Source: Elusimicrobia bacterium HGW-Elusimicrobia-3
GTDB taxonomy: Bacteria > Elusimicrobiota > Elusimicrobia > Elusimicrobiales > UBA9959
Reading direction: 5' to 3'
Length of the DNA: 64,000 nt
Assembly (NCBI GenBank): GCA_002840355.1
Contig: PHAL01000004.1
Location: forward strand, 1-64,000
Part shown: positions 50,396-57,583 of the stretch, one piece after another
How the letters are laid out: the number at the start of each line of letters is the position of its first letter
Position numbering within the stretch: position 1 is the first letter of the stretch
Position numbers and translations under genes: made by a program
Notes under the pieces: model-generated
What the model was told of the DNA's origin: nothing
Database searches by the model: none
The model's input: the letters and a program-made list of their open reading frames with translations, nothing else

Positions 50396-50995
50396 ATGGC
50401 TAAAAAAATCGTGGCGATAGACGGCAGTTACCGGCGCGGCGGGACCATAGACCAGGCCGTGCAAGCCGCTGTGGGCGCGGCGCAGGCCGGGGGCGCCGAC
50501 GTGCGGGTGTTCAGGCTGGCCGAGAAGAACGTGCTGTTCTGCGACAATTGCCGGGCCTGCGCGCAGGCGCCGGGCACAAAGCGCGGCCATTGCCCGCTGG
50601 TCGACGACATGAACGAAATGCTGGACGCCATAGAGGCCGCCGACGGCCTCATCCTGGCGGCCCCGGTGAACTGCTTCAATGTGAACGCGCTGACCCGACG
50701 TTTCATGGAGCGCATGACTCCCTATGCCCACTGGCCCTGGGGGACCATGGCCCCGGCCATGCGGCTCAAGGCCGGCGCTAAAAAGGCCGTGCTGATAACC
50801 TCCTCGGCCATGCCTTCCTTCTTCGGTCGGCTGGCTACCGGCGCCATGCGCGCGCTGAAATTCATCGCCCTCGGCTTCGGGGCCAGGACGGCCGGCACCT
50901 TGTTCATCGGCCTGGCTTCCATGGAGCCCAAGCCGCCGCTGCCGCCGCGCGACAGGCGGCTGGCGGAAAACCTGGGCCGCGTATTGCTAAAATAG
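50396..50995 (+). CDS. NAD(P)H-dependent FMN reductase-like flavodoxin protein
   Basis: 199 residues. The flavodoxin-like start IVAIDGSYRRGGTIDQAV binds the FMN phosphate, then a Cys pair FCDNCRAC, as in iron-sulfur flavoproteins and related reductases. The stretch LILAAPVNCFNVNALTRRFM is typical of this family. Substrate is unknown. The stop codon lies inside the -10 box of the next gene. Confidence 0.8.
   Translation: MAKKIVAIDGSYRRGGTIDQAVQAAVGAAQAGGADVRVFRLAEKNVLFCDNCRACAQAPGTKRGHCPLVDDMNEMLDAIEAADGLILAAPVNCFNVNALTRRFMERMTPYAHWPWGTMAPAMRLKAGAKKAVLITSSAMPSFFGRLATGAMRALKFIALGFGARTAGTLFIGLASMEPKPPLPPRDRRLAENLGRVLLK
50985..50993 (+). promoter_or_regulatory. Extended -10 TGCTAAAAT overlapping a stop codon (leaderless)
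   Basis: TGCTAAAAT-AGACAAC-ATG. The T of the previous stop (TAG, 50993-50995) is the last base of the -10. No Shine-Dalgarno sequence. Confidence 0.6.
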
Positions 50996-51000
50996 ACAAC

Positions 51001-51690
51001 ATGTTCAAGAAGATACTCCTGGTCGACGACGACAGCCTGGTGCTCAATTCCACCCGCCGGTTCCTCGAGGACCGCGGCTTCAAGGTGTCGGCCGCTGACA
51101 ACGGGGCCGAGGCGGTGGCGCTGGCGCGCGGCTCCAAGCCGGACCTGGTCATCACCGACGCGCAGATGAAGGGCCTGGACGGCTTCACACTGTGCCGGGC
51201 GATCAAGGAGACGGACGGCTTCGAGCGGGTGCCGGTGATCATCATCTCCGGCAGCAAGGTCAGCGAGGAGGATATCCTGGCCGGCTATAACCGCGGCGCC
51301 GACGACTATATCCTGAAGCCTTTCTCTTTCCCGGTGCTGCTGGCCAAGATCAAGGCGGTGCTCAAGCGCTACGAGGGCGTGGCGGAGAAAACCGAGAAGA
51401 TCAGCAAGCTGGGCATGGTGATAGACCCGGCCGGCCGCACCGTCACGCTGGCGGGCGCCGTGGTGAACCTGACCCGCAAGGAATTTGACCTGCTGATGGC
51501 GCTGATCACCGAGGAGGGCCGGCTGCTCTCCATTCCCTACCTGCTGGAGACCGTCTGGGGCTACGACCCGGCCAGCTACAACGACCCGCACACGGTGGGC
51601 GTGCATGTCTCGTCGCTGCGCAAGAAGCTCGGCGCGGAGATCGGCGCGCGACTCACCAGCGTGACCGGCCACGGCTATAAATTAGAATAA
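51001..51690 (+). CDS. OmpR-family response regulator
   Basis: 229 residues. The receiver (1-120) has the acidic pair DDD at 9-11, phospho-acceptor D53 (VITDAQMKG) and the conserved Lys in ILKPFSF. The C-terminal winged helix (135-229) ends with HVSSLRKKLG and TSVTGHGYKLE, typical of the OmpR/PhoB type. No kinase is next to it. A folded repeat lies 10 bp after the stop. Confidence 0.95.
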   Translation: MFKKILLVDDDSLVLNSTRRFLEDRGFKVSAADNGAEAVALARGSKPDLVITDAQMKGLDGFTLCRAIKETDGFERVPVIIISGSKVSEEDILAGYNRGADDYILKPFSFPVLLAKIKAVLKRYEGVAEKTEKISKLGMVIDPAGRTVTLAGAVVNLTRKEFDLLMALITEEGRLLSIPYLLETVWGYDPASYNDPHTVGVHVSSLRKKLGAEIGARLTSVTGHGYKLE

Positions 51691-51700
51691 ACGCTAGAAG

Positions 51701-51822
51701 GCACAGGGCGGACCGGGTTAGCAAAACCTTCATGAGGGCGAGGCTTGCATAGCGCCGAGCCCGATTGATGAGCGAGCGCACGGTGTGCGCGAGCGCGTTT
51801 TGCGTTCCGGTCCGTCCTGCGC
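51701..51822 (-). repeat. Folded dispersed repeat, copy B
   Basis: The terminal inverted pair spans 16 bases (51701-51716 with 51807-51822; one mismatch, one G-T). GCAAAAC (51721-51727) pairs with GTTTTGC (51797-51803). Hairpins: GGGC-ga-GGC-(9)-GCC-ga-GCCC (51736-51762) and GCGCAC-GGT-GTGCGC (51776-51790). Reading the opposite strand aligns it with copy A throughout. Confidence 0.85.
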
Positions 51823-51888
51823 CCTACTGTTCACTGGACAGATTTGATGATAATTTGACGATTTATTGCTGAGGGTTTTCGCCCCTGC

Positions 51889-51897
51889 TGCTAAACT
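51889..51897 (+). promoter_or_regulatory. Extended -10-like TGCTAAACT
   Basis: TGCTAAACT 23 bases before ATG 51921, with an inverted repeat GCTAAA-ctat-TTTAGC covering it (51891-51906) and GGAGGGG as ribosome-binding site. Confidence 0.5.
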
Positions 51898-51920
51898 ATT
51901 TTAGCGGAGCAGGAGGGGTT

Positions 51921-52829
51921 ATGAAAGATCTTGATACCGCGGTAAAACTCGCCTTGATCGCCGCCTTCGCGGCCCTGCTCGCCGCCCCGCCCGTCCTCGC
52001 CGCCGAGGACGTCTACAAAAAGATGGCGAACGACTTCGCCAAGTACTCCACCAACAAGAAAGTAAAGAACCTCGCCGTCATCGGCTTCGCGCGCAAGGCC
52101 CGCACCTCGCGCGAGGAGAGCGATTATGTCTCGGAGAAGCTGCTCTCCTGCCTGGTGGCCTCGGGCAAGGTGAATTTGCTGGAGCGCTCGCAGCTGGGCC
52201 GCGTGCTGGAGGAGCGCAAACTGGCCGCGTCCGGCGTGGCGGCCGAGGGCGCCGAGCCGGGCCGGAAGATAGACCCCAGCGACGCCATCATAGTGGGCAC
52301 CATCTTCGGCACCAAGGAACACCTCAAGATCATAGCCAAGATGATAGACCCGCTGACCGGCGCGGTGCTGCATACCGTGGAGGCGCAGACCGAGCGGCAG
52401 TGGGACATGGTGGAGGACAGCCGGGGCTTCGAGTTCGACGTGCCCGACATGCGCGCGATAGCCGAGATGTTCGACGAGGAGGAGATCAGGCCGGAGCTGG
52501 TGGCCTTCCGCGACGCGCCCGCCGGCCTGAACACCGCCAGCTGCAACGCCCGCCGGGCCCGGCTGGCCGCCATGCAGAGCGCCGCGCTCGAGGCCAAGGC
52601 CAAGTACTGGGCCGGCCAGATGCGCGACCCCGCTTTCAACCGGGCGGGGCTGCGCCGCAATCCGGGCGGGGAAATAAAGGACCAGGCCGACCGCAGGAAG
52701 TTCTACGCTATGCTGCAGACGCTGCACCGCGCCCCCGCGGCCCCGCGCCTGTCGGTGACGGAAATGAACGCGGTGATAAGGCTGATGCAGGAGGAGGAGA
52801 ACATCTCCGACGACTGCGGCCTGCACTGA
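51921..52829 (+). CDS. Exported CsgG/FlgO-like protein
   Basis: 302 residues. A signal peptide is present (1-27, ends LAA). The motif YVSEKLLSCLVASGKVNLLERSQLGRV in short pieces (LLERSQLGRVLEE), then DAIIVGTI and AKMIDPLTGAVLHTVEA, is that of the CsgG/FlgO group, in which a variable outer protein determines the role (curli pore or flagellar outer-membrane factor). No CsgA or flagellar gene is near, and membrane-spanning pore strands are not obvious. It may be a periplasmic assembly factor. Confidence 0.75.
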   Translation: MKDLDTAVKLALIAAFAALLAAPPVLAAEDVYKKMANDFAKYSTNKKVKNLAVIGFARKARTSREESDYVSEKLLSCLVASGKVNLLERSQLGRVLEERKLAASGVAAEGAEPGRKIDPSDAIIVGTIFGTKEHLKIIAKMIDPLTGAVLHTVEAQTERQWDMVEDSRGFEFDVPDMRAIAEMFDEEEIRPELVAFRDAPAGLNTASCNARRARLAAMQSAALEAKAKYWAGQMRDPAFNRAGLRRNPGGEIKDQADRRKFYAMLQTLHRAPAAPRLSVTEMNAVIRLMQEEENISDDCGLH

Positions 52830-52832
52830 GCG

Positions 52833-53195
52833 TCAGGTTTTGGTGAGTTTTTCCAGCAGGTCCCGGATCTCGTCTATGCCGAACGGCTTTATCAGGAAGC
52901 CGTCAGCCTGCACGCCCGGGGCCAGCGGGGCCTTGATATCGGAGACCGAGCCGGTGATGGCGACTATCTTCATGGCGGGGCAGGCCTGACGCACGCGCTT
53001 TATCACTTCCTCGCCGCGCATGTCGGGCATCTTCAGGTCGCAGACCAGGGCGTCGAAGCCGCAGCGGCCGGCCAGCTCCAGGGCTTGGGCCCCGTTGGCG
53101 GCCTCGGTAACTTCCCAGCCGCGCCCGGCCAGCGCGCGCCGCACATAGTTGCGCACCAGTTCCTCGTCGTCGGCTATCAGCACTTTCTTGCTCAT
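52833..53195 (-). CDS. Single-domain response regulator (CheY-like)
   Basis: 120 residues, a receiver alone: acidic pair ADDEE (8-12), acceptor D53 (VCDLKMPD) and Lys in LIKPFGI. It overlaps the kinase gene by ATGA, so it is most likely that kinase's partner. It ends 3 bp from the convergent gene's stop. Confidence 0.93.
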   Translation of the reverse strand: MSKKVLIADDEELVRNYVRRALAGRGWEVTEAANGAQALELAGRCGFDALVCDLKMPDMRGEEVIKRVRQACPAMKIVAITGSVSDIKAPLAPGVQADGFLIKPFGIDEIRDLLEKLTKT

Positions 53196-54742
53196 AGGGC
53201 AGGCAGATTAAGGGTGAAGGCGGAGCCGCCGCCCGGCCGGTCGGCTACCTTTATGGCGCCATTATGCCTGTTGATGATGCCCAGGCAGACCGAGAGCCCG
53301 AGCCCCGTGCCCTTGCCCACGGCCTTGGTGGTGAAGAAAGGGTCGAAGAGTCGGCCGGCTATCTCCGGGCTGATGCCGCCGCCGGTGTCGGCCACCTCCG
53401 CCACCACCGCCTGGCGGCCGCCATTGCCGTCCAGCGCCGTTGAAATGGTCAGCTCTCCGCCGTCGGGCATGGCGTCGCGCGCGTTGGTGAACAGGTTCAG
53501 GAAGACCTGCATCAGCTGCTGGAAGTCGGCGTTCACCATTGGGAGGCCCGGGGCCAGCCGCCGGTTGATCTTGATGTGCTGCAGTTCCATCTGCCGCGCG
53601 CAGAGCGTGAGCGTTTCCTCTACCGCCTCGTTTAGGTTCACCGGCTCCAGGTGCGTTTTCTCCTGCCGCGAGAAAGAGAGCAGCGAGACTATGATCTTCT
53701 TGCACCTGAACACGGCCTTCTCTATGTCCTTGAGGTCGGCGTAGTTCTGGCCGGCCTTGTCGGTATTCTCCATCACCAGCTGCGTCAGGCCCAGAATGCC
53801 CGAGAGCGGATTATTGATCTCGTGCGCCAGGCCGCCGGCCAGCTGGCCCAGCGCCGACATCTTTTCAGCCTGTATCAGCTGGCCCTGCGTCTCCTGCAGC
53901 TGGCGGTAGAGGCTCGAGTTGCGCAGCGCCAGGCTCACCAGCGAGGCGAAGATCCTGGCGCGCTGCATGTCGTCCTCGGTGAAATAGGTCTCGTCCTCCA
54001 GGCGGCTGATGACGATAAGGCCCACCGGTTTATTGTCCTCGCGCAGCGGCAGGAACAGGGAGGATTTTAGACCGCCCAGCCCGGAGACGCCCGCGAAGCG
54101 CTTGTCGCCGGCGGGGTTCTCGGACAGCACGGCCGATTTGGAAGTTTCTGCGGGGGCGTCCATGATCCGCGAACACATCTCCAGGCGCGACGCGGCCGCG
54201 CCTGGATCTTCCAGGCCGTCGGAAACGGCGATATAAAGTTGGCCGTCCCTGCCCGGCAGCACCAGCAGCGACTCTTCGGCCTTGAGTATGCGCGTGACCG
54301 AATCTATGATGACGCGCAGCTGCTCCTCGGGCTTGACGGTGGAGAAGATGGCCCGGGTGATGTCGTTGAACTTGCGCTTCTCCAGCGCGCGCTCCACCAC
54401 CTTCAGCAGTTCCTTGATCTCGAAGGGCTTGTGCAGGTAGTCGAAGGCGCCCTTGCGCAGGCTCTCTATGGCCGTGCCCATGGTGCCGTGGCCGGTGGCT
54501 ATGATGACCTCTATCTCGGGGTCCAGTTTCTTCATCTCGCCGAGCGCGGTGATGCCGTCCATGCCGGGCATCTGTATGTCCATGATGGCCAGGTCGTACT
54601 TGTTGGCCCCGACTTTGGCCACGCCCTGCTCGCCGTCCATCGCCGTCTGCACGGAGTAGCCGTACAGCTGCAGCGCCGAGGAGATCATGTCCGCTATCTG
54701 CGGCTCGTCGTCGACCACCAGTATGTTCGCTTTAGAGGTCAT
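53192..54742 (-). CDS. REC-GAF-histidine kinase
   Basis: 516 residues, soluble. The N-terminal receiver has D55 (AIMDIQMPG), a GAF-like domain at about 130-280 (YIAVSDGLEDPG, LFLPLREDNKPVGLIVIS), then HisKA with H307 (LAHEINNPLSGI) and an ATPase domain with NLFTNARDAMPDGG, VADTGGGI and GKGTGLGLS. No membrane segment is present, so the signal is cytosolic or arrives by phosphotransfer. The -10 TATACA lies 12 bases before ATG. It forms an operon with the receiver at 52833. Confidence 0.95.
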   Translation of the reverse strand: MTSKANILVVDDEPQIADMISSALQLYGYSVQTAMDGEQGVAKVGANKYDLAIMDIQMPGMDGITALGEMKKLDPEIEVIIATGHGTMGTAIESLRKGAFDYLHKPFEIKELLKVVERALEKRKFNDITRAIFSTVKPEEQLRVIIDSVTRILKAEESLLVLPGRDGQLYIAVSDGLEDPGAAASRLEMCSRIMDAPAETSKSAVLSENPAGDKRFAGVSGLGGLKSSLFLPLREDNKPVGLIVISRLEDETYFTEDDMQRARIFASLVSLALRNSSLYRQLQETQGQLIQAEKMSALGQLAGGLAHEINNPLSGILGLTQLVMENTDKAGQNYADLKDIEKAVFRCKKIIVSLLSFSRQEKTHLEPVNLNEAVEETLTLCARQMELQHIKINRRLAPGLPMVNADFQQLMQVFLNLFTNARDAMPDGGELTISTALDGNGGRQAVVAEVADTGGGISPEIAGRLFDPFFTTKAVGKGTGLGLSVCLGIINRHNGAIKVADRPGGGSAFTLNLPAL

Positions 54743-54782
54743 AGTTTAAGGAATTGTATAAAAAATGGTCCGCCCGGCAGGC

Positions 54783-54808
54783 AAAAAAAAGCCCGCGAGG
54801 GGCTTTTT
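54783..54808 (-). terminator. Terminator reading on the minus strand, source unclear
   Basis: The stem AAAAAGCCC-gcgag-GGGCTTTTT (54786-54808) is followed by eight T on the minus strand. No minus-strand gene ends here; the kinase promoter lies beyond it. A transcript from the 54810-55230 minus strand is implied. Confidence 0.6.
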
Positions 54809-54907
54809 GTTTTGTACGGATTGGACTGCGCTAGCCCGCGACCCCGGCTTCGGGAATACTACGGAACTGGCCACGAAGAATTACTAATAGATGTCTAACG
54901 GGGTAGG

Positions 54908-54916
54908 TGGTATATT
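54908..54916 (+). promoter_or_regulatory. Extended -10 TGGTATATT
   Basis: TGGTATATT, 23 bases before the ATG of the small basic ORF at 54940. Confidence 0.45.
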
Positions 54917-54939
54917 TAGTGCAGAGGGGAGGGGGTGAA

Positions 54940-55128
54940 ATGCAGACAAACACCATACAGCGCCGGGCGGCGCCTATCTCCACATTTTCTCTTCATAGAA
55001 GGGCGGCTGCCTCCGCGCGCAGGGCGGCGCGCGCTGCAAAGACCGGGCGCGGCCAGGTCCGCATCAGGTTCGACTGCTTCCTTGAGATGGCAACGCTGCT
55101 CTGCCGCATTTACAGCAGGCTGAAATGA
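54940..55128 (+). CDS. Small Arg-rich protein, uncertain
   Basis: 62 residues. An extended -10, a GAGGGGG ribosome-binding site and an ATG are all in place, but the protein is Arg/Ala-rich (RRAAASARRAARAAK) with no known domain. GC-rich DNA makes such ORFs by chance, so I keep the call low. It ends before the cyclase gene, with 106 bases between. Confidence 0.35.
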   Translation: MQTNTIQRRAAPISTFSLHRRAAASARRAARAAKTGRGQVRIRFDCFLEMATLLCRIYSRLK

Positions 55129-55234
55129 AAATGCAGTCGAAGCCGCGCCGGCTGCCTTTTCCGCCGGGTTTCTTACCTGGTCGCGGCGGCCCCGCATAAC
55201 AGGCGGGAAGCAGGCGGTGTCACCGGGATAAGCC

Positions 55235-56329
55235 ATGTCAGACCAGAAAAAAACCAAGATCCTATTGGCTGAAGATGACGAAACCTTCAGGAACTTCTGC
55301 GTCCGGACTCTGCTGGAGAGCGGGTATGATGTGAAGACGGCCGCGAGCGGGGACGAGGCGGCGGCCCTCGCCGGCGACTTCCCCGACATCCTCGTCAGCG
55401 ACATTTCCATGCCGGGGAAGATCAACGGCCTAGACCTCACCAGGATCTACAAGAACGCCGGTTATACCGACGTGATAATAATGACGGGGGAGCCCGACCT
55501 GGATACCGCGGTAGAGGCCCTGAAATTAGGCGCCTACGACTATCTCTTCAAGCCCTTCACCGCCGATTTCCTGCTGGGGGCGGTGCGCCGCTGCGAGGAG
55601 AAAAGAAATCTTTCGGATAACCTGAAAAGGGAGACGGCCCTCAGGGAAGAGCTTTTTAAGGTTTATTTCGAGCTCACCAAGCTGAGCAAGTTAAGGGAAA
55701 CCTTCGGCCAGTTCGTGAGCAGGGAGATAGCGGGCTTTCTGACCGATCACGCCGATAACTCCGGGATCAAAGCCGGCAAGCTGCCGGTCACGGTCCTGTT
55801 CGCCGATGTCAGGAATTTCACGGCCTTCTCCGCCGCGGGCGAGCCCGCCGAAGTGGCCTCCGCCCTCAACGAGATCCTGACGATCGTCTATAACGGGGTC
55901 AACTCGGAAAAGGGCATACTGAACAAATTCCTCGGCGACGGGGCCATGGCCTTCTGGGGCGCCCCGCTCAAGGAGGAGCGGCACGCGCAGGCGGCCGCGC
56001 GCGCGGCCCTCAGGATACGCAAGGATATGGAGGCTTGGGCCGCTATGCGGGTGGAGCGCGGGCTGCCGGTGATGGCGCTGGGGATAGGCATCAACACCGG
56101 CCAGGTGATGGCGGGCTGCGTGGGCGCGCCGGAGCGGAGCGAATATACCGTGATGGGATCTGTGGTCAACCTGGCGTCCCGGCTCGTGGGCGCCGCCGGC
56201 GAGGGGGAGATACTGCTGGGGCCTGACACCGCTTCTGTTTTGAGGGGCGGCTTTGATCTGAAAAGCCGCGGCCGGATGAAATTCCAGGGAATAGAGGAGC
56301 CTGTGGAGGCATATGAGCTCCTCGGCTGA
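55235..56329 (+). CDS. Response regulator with class III adenylyl cyclase domain
   Basis: 364 residues. The receiver (1-130) has D56 (LVSDISMPG) and FKPF. A linker with a helical stretch (KVYFELTKLSKLRETFGQFV) leads to the cyclase homology domain (about 183-340): VTVLFADVRNFTAFSA with metal Asp, LNKFLGDGAMAFWGAP with second metal Asp, INTGQVMAG, and YTVMGSVVNLASRL with the Asn and Arg transition-state residues. Cyclic AMP is the likely product, but the base-selecting residues do not allow certainty over cGMP. Phosphorylation probably sets activity. Confidence 0.93.
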   Translation: MSDQKKTKILLAEDDETFRNFCVRTLLESGYDVKTAASGDEAAALAGDFPDILVSDISMPGKINGLDLTRIYKNAGYTDVIIMTGEPDLDTAVEALKLGAYDYLFKPFTADFLLGAVRRCEEKRNLSDNLKRETALREELFKVYFELTKLSKLRETFGQFVSREIAGFLTDHADNSGIKAGKLPVTVLFADVRNFTAFSAAGEPAEVASALNEILTIVYNGVNSEKGILNKFLGDGAMAFWGAPLKEERHAQAAARAALRIRKDMEAWAAMRVERGLPVMALGIGINTGQVMAGCVGAPERSEYTVMGSVVNLASRLVGAAGEGEILLGPDTASVLRGGFDLKSRGRMKFQGIEEPVEAYELLG

Positions 56330-56393
56330 CGGCCGGTGGAAACAAGCCGGAGCTTAAGCGGTAAAATGCCGCGATAGCGGCACCGCCGCCGGT

Positions 56394-56418
56394 GAGCGGG
56401 CCAAACCGCTCCTTTTTT
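56394..56418 (+). terminator. Terminator upstream of the double receiver gene
   Basis: GAGCGG-gccaaa-CCGCTC followed by CTTTTTTT. It stands 65 bases after the cyclase stop and 28 bases before the next ATG. TAAAAT at 56362-56367 lies just ahead, so either the cyclase message or a short RNA ends here. Confidence 0.7.
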
Positions 56419-56445
56419 TGTAACGCGGTTCCGCATGGGGGCAAT

Positions 56446-57237
56446 ATGGCAAAGATACTGATCATAGACGACGACGGGACAGTGTGCGACGCCCTGGAGA
56501 TATTTCTTGCCAGGGACGGGCACCTGGTTTCAAAGGCGGCGGATGGCGGCAAGGGGGTGCAGGCGTATCAACAGAATGCCCCGGACTTGGTCGTGCTTGA
56601 CCGGGATCTGCCTGTTATGACCGGCTCGGCCGTGCTGAAAAAGATACGCGAAGTATCGGCCACAACCCCGGTGGTAATGCTGACGGGGCACGACAAGCCT
56701 GAAGACGCGGCTGAATATCTGCGCGCCGGGGCTACGGCTTTCCTTTCAAAAAAAGACGGCCTGCTGAAAGCTTTAGACGAGATAGACCAACTCTTAGGCC
56801 TGCGGAAAAAGGCGCCCGCGCCGGCGGCTACCCGCCCCGTGTCTCCGGCCGCCGCGGCGGCCGGGCGCGGCATTGTGCTGGTGGTGGATGACGACGAGGC
56901 CATAGTTAACGCGCTAGCCACGCACCTGTCTTCCCTGGGCCACGAAGCGCTTCAGGCCGGGGACGGCGAGCGGGCAGTACAGCTGGCCCGTGCCCGCCAG
57001 CCGGACATAGTGCTGCTGGATATTACAATGCCGGGCAAGGACGGCGTGGAGGTTCTCCGTGAACTTGTCCCGGAGCTTCCCTACACCGGTTTTATCATGC
57101 TGACCGGCAATGAGGATAAAAAGGTGGCGCAGGCTTGCTTGAAGATAGGCGCTTTAAATTACCTTGCCAAGCCGGCCGATATGGCGGCGATTGACGAGTT
57201 GATAAAGGGCTGGATACTTTGCAGCCCAAGGCATTAA
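56446..57237 (+). CDS. Tandem receiver protein
   Basis: 263 residues: two receivers joined by an Ala/Pro linker. The first has DDD at 8-10 and acceptor D52 (VVLDRDLP); the second has VVDDDEAI and DIVLLDITMPG with its own acceptor, and a Lys in LAKPAD. There is no DNA-binding or enzymatic domain, so it may act in a phosphorelay or by protein contact. GGGGGCAAT precedes ATG 56446; an upstream in-frame ATG at 56392 lies inside the terminator hairpin and is rejected. Confidence 0.92.
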   Translation: MAKILIIDDDGTVCDALEIFLARDGHLVSKAADGGKGVQAYQQNAPDLVVLDRDLPVMTGSAVLKKIREVSATTPVVMLTGHDKPEDAAEYLRAGATAFLSKKDGLLKALDEIDQLLGLRKKAPAPAATRPVSPAAAAAGRGIVLVVDDDEAIVNALATHLSSLGHEALQAGDGERAVQLARARQPDIVLLDITMPGKDGVEVLRELVPELPYTGFIMLTGNEDKKVAQACLKIGALNYLAKPADMAAIDELIKGWILCSPRH

Positions 57238-57273
57238 CCCCCGGTTTGCGCTTGCAAAGAATCCGCAGCAATT

Positions 57274-57297
57274 AAAAAGCCCCTTGCGGGGCTTTTT
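57274..57297. terminator. Bidirectional terminator, tandem receiver and tRNA genes
   Basis: A 10-bp stem AAAAAGCCCC / GGGGCTTTTT with loop TTGC. It ends the receiver gene on plus and the tRNA transcript on minus. Confidence 0.9.
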
Positions 57298-57306
57298 AAA
57301 TTGCTA

Positions 57307-57391
57307 CGGAGAGGGAGGGATTCGAACCCTCGAAGGTTTGACCCTTACAGGTTTTCGAGACCTGCTGTTTCAACCGCTCACACACCTCTCC
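57307..57391 (-). tRNA. tRNA-Ser (anticodon CGA)
   Basis: 85 bases. Acceptor GGAGAGG pairs with CCTCTCC, discriminator G. The anticodon stem CAGGT/ACCTG closes CTCGAAA (anticodon CGA, reads UCG). A long variable arm and the TGGGTTCGAATCC-type T-arm (GGGTTCGAATCCC) fit class II. The 3' CCA is not encoded. Confidence 0.95.
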
Positions 57392-57421
57392 GTAAATCCA
57401 GGCGACGCTGGTGAAAACTGG

Positions 57422-57509
57422 CGGAAGGAGTGGGATTCGAACCCACGGTACGGATTAACCGTACACCGGTTTTCAAGACCGGCGCCTTAAACCGCTCGGC
57501 CATCCTTCC
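57422..57509 (-). tRNA. tRNA-Ser (anticodon TGA)
   Basis: 88 bases. Acceptor GGAAGGA pairs with TCCTTCC, discriminator G. The anticodon loop is CTTGAAA (anticodon TGA, reads UCA). D-arm GCCGAGCGGTTTAAGGC and a long variable arm are clear; CCA is not encoded. It is transcribed before the CGA gene. Confidence 0.96.
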
Positions 57510-57538
57510 CTGCCGGCTACAGCGCCTTACTAGAATGA

Positions 57539-57555
57539 TATAATATAAAATTATA
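57539..57555. promoter_or_regulatory. Divergent -10 boxes in a 17-bp inverted repeat
   Basis: TATAAT-ATAAA-ATTATA. The left box faces glmM and the right one faces the tRNA genes (5' end 41 bases away). A TAGAAT also lies at 57531-57536. Confidence 0.6.
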
Positions 57556-57583
57556 TAAGGCTGTTAAAAGCGGGGCTTGAATA

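Noticed and set aside
54810-54900. tRNA or tmRNA gene upstream of the minus-strand terminator
   Set aside because: No T-arm GGTTCGAA-type sequence or acceptor pair is present; short hairpins alone are not enough.
56392-56445. Upstream start of the double receiver at 56392
   Set aside because: The extra 18 codons run through the terminator hairpin, and the receiver begins at MAKILIIDDD (56446).
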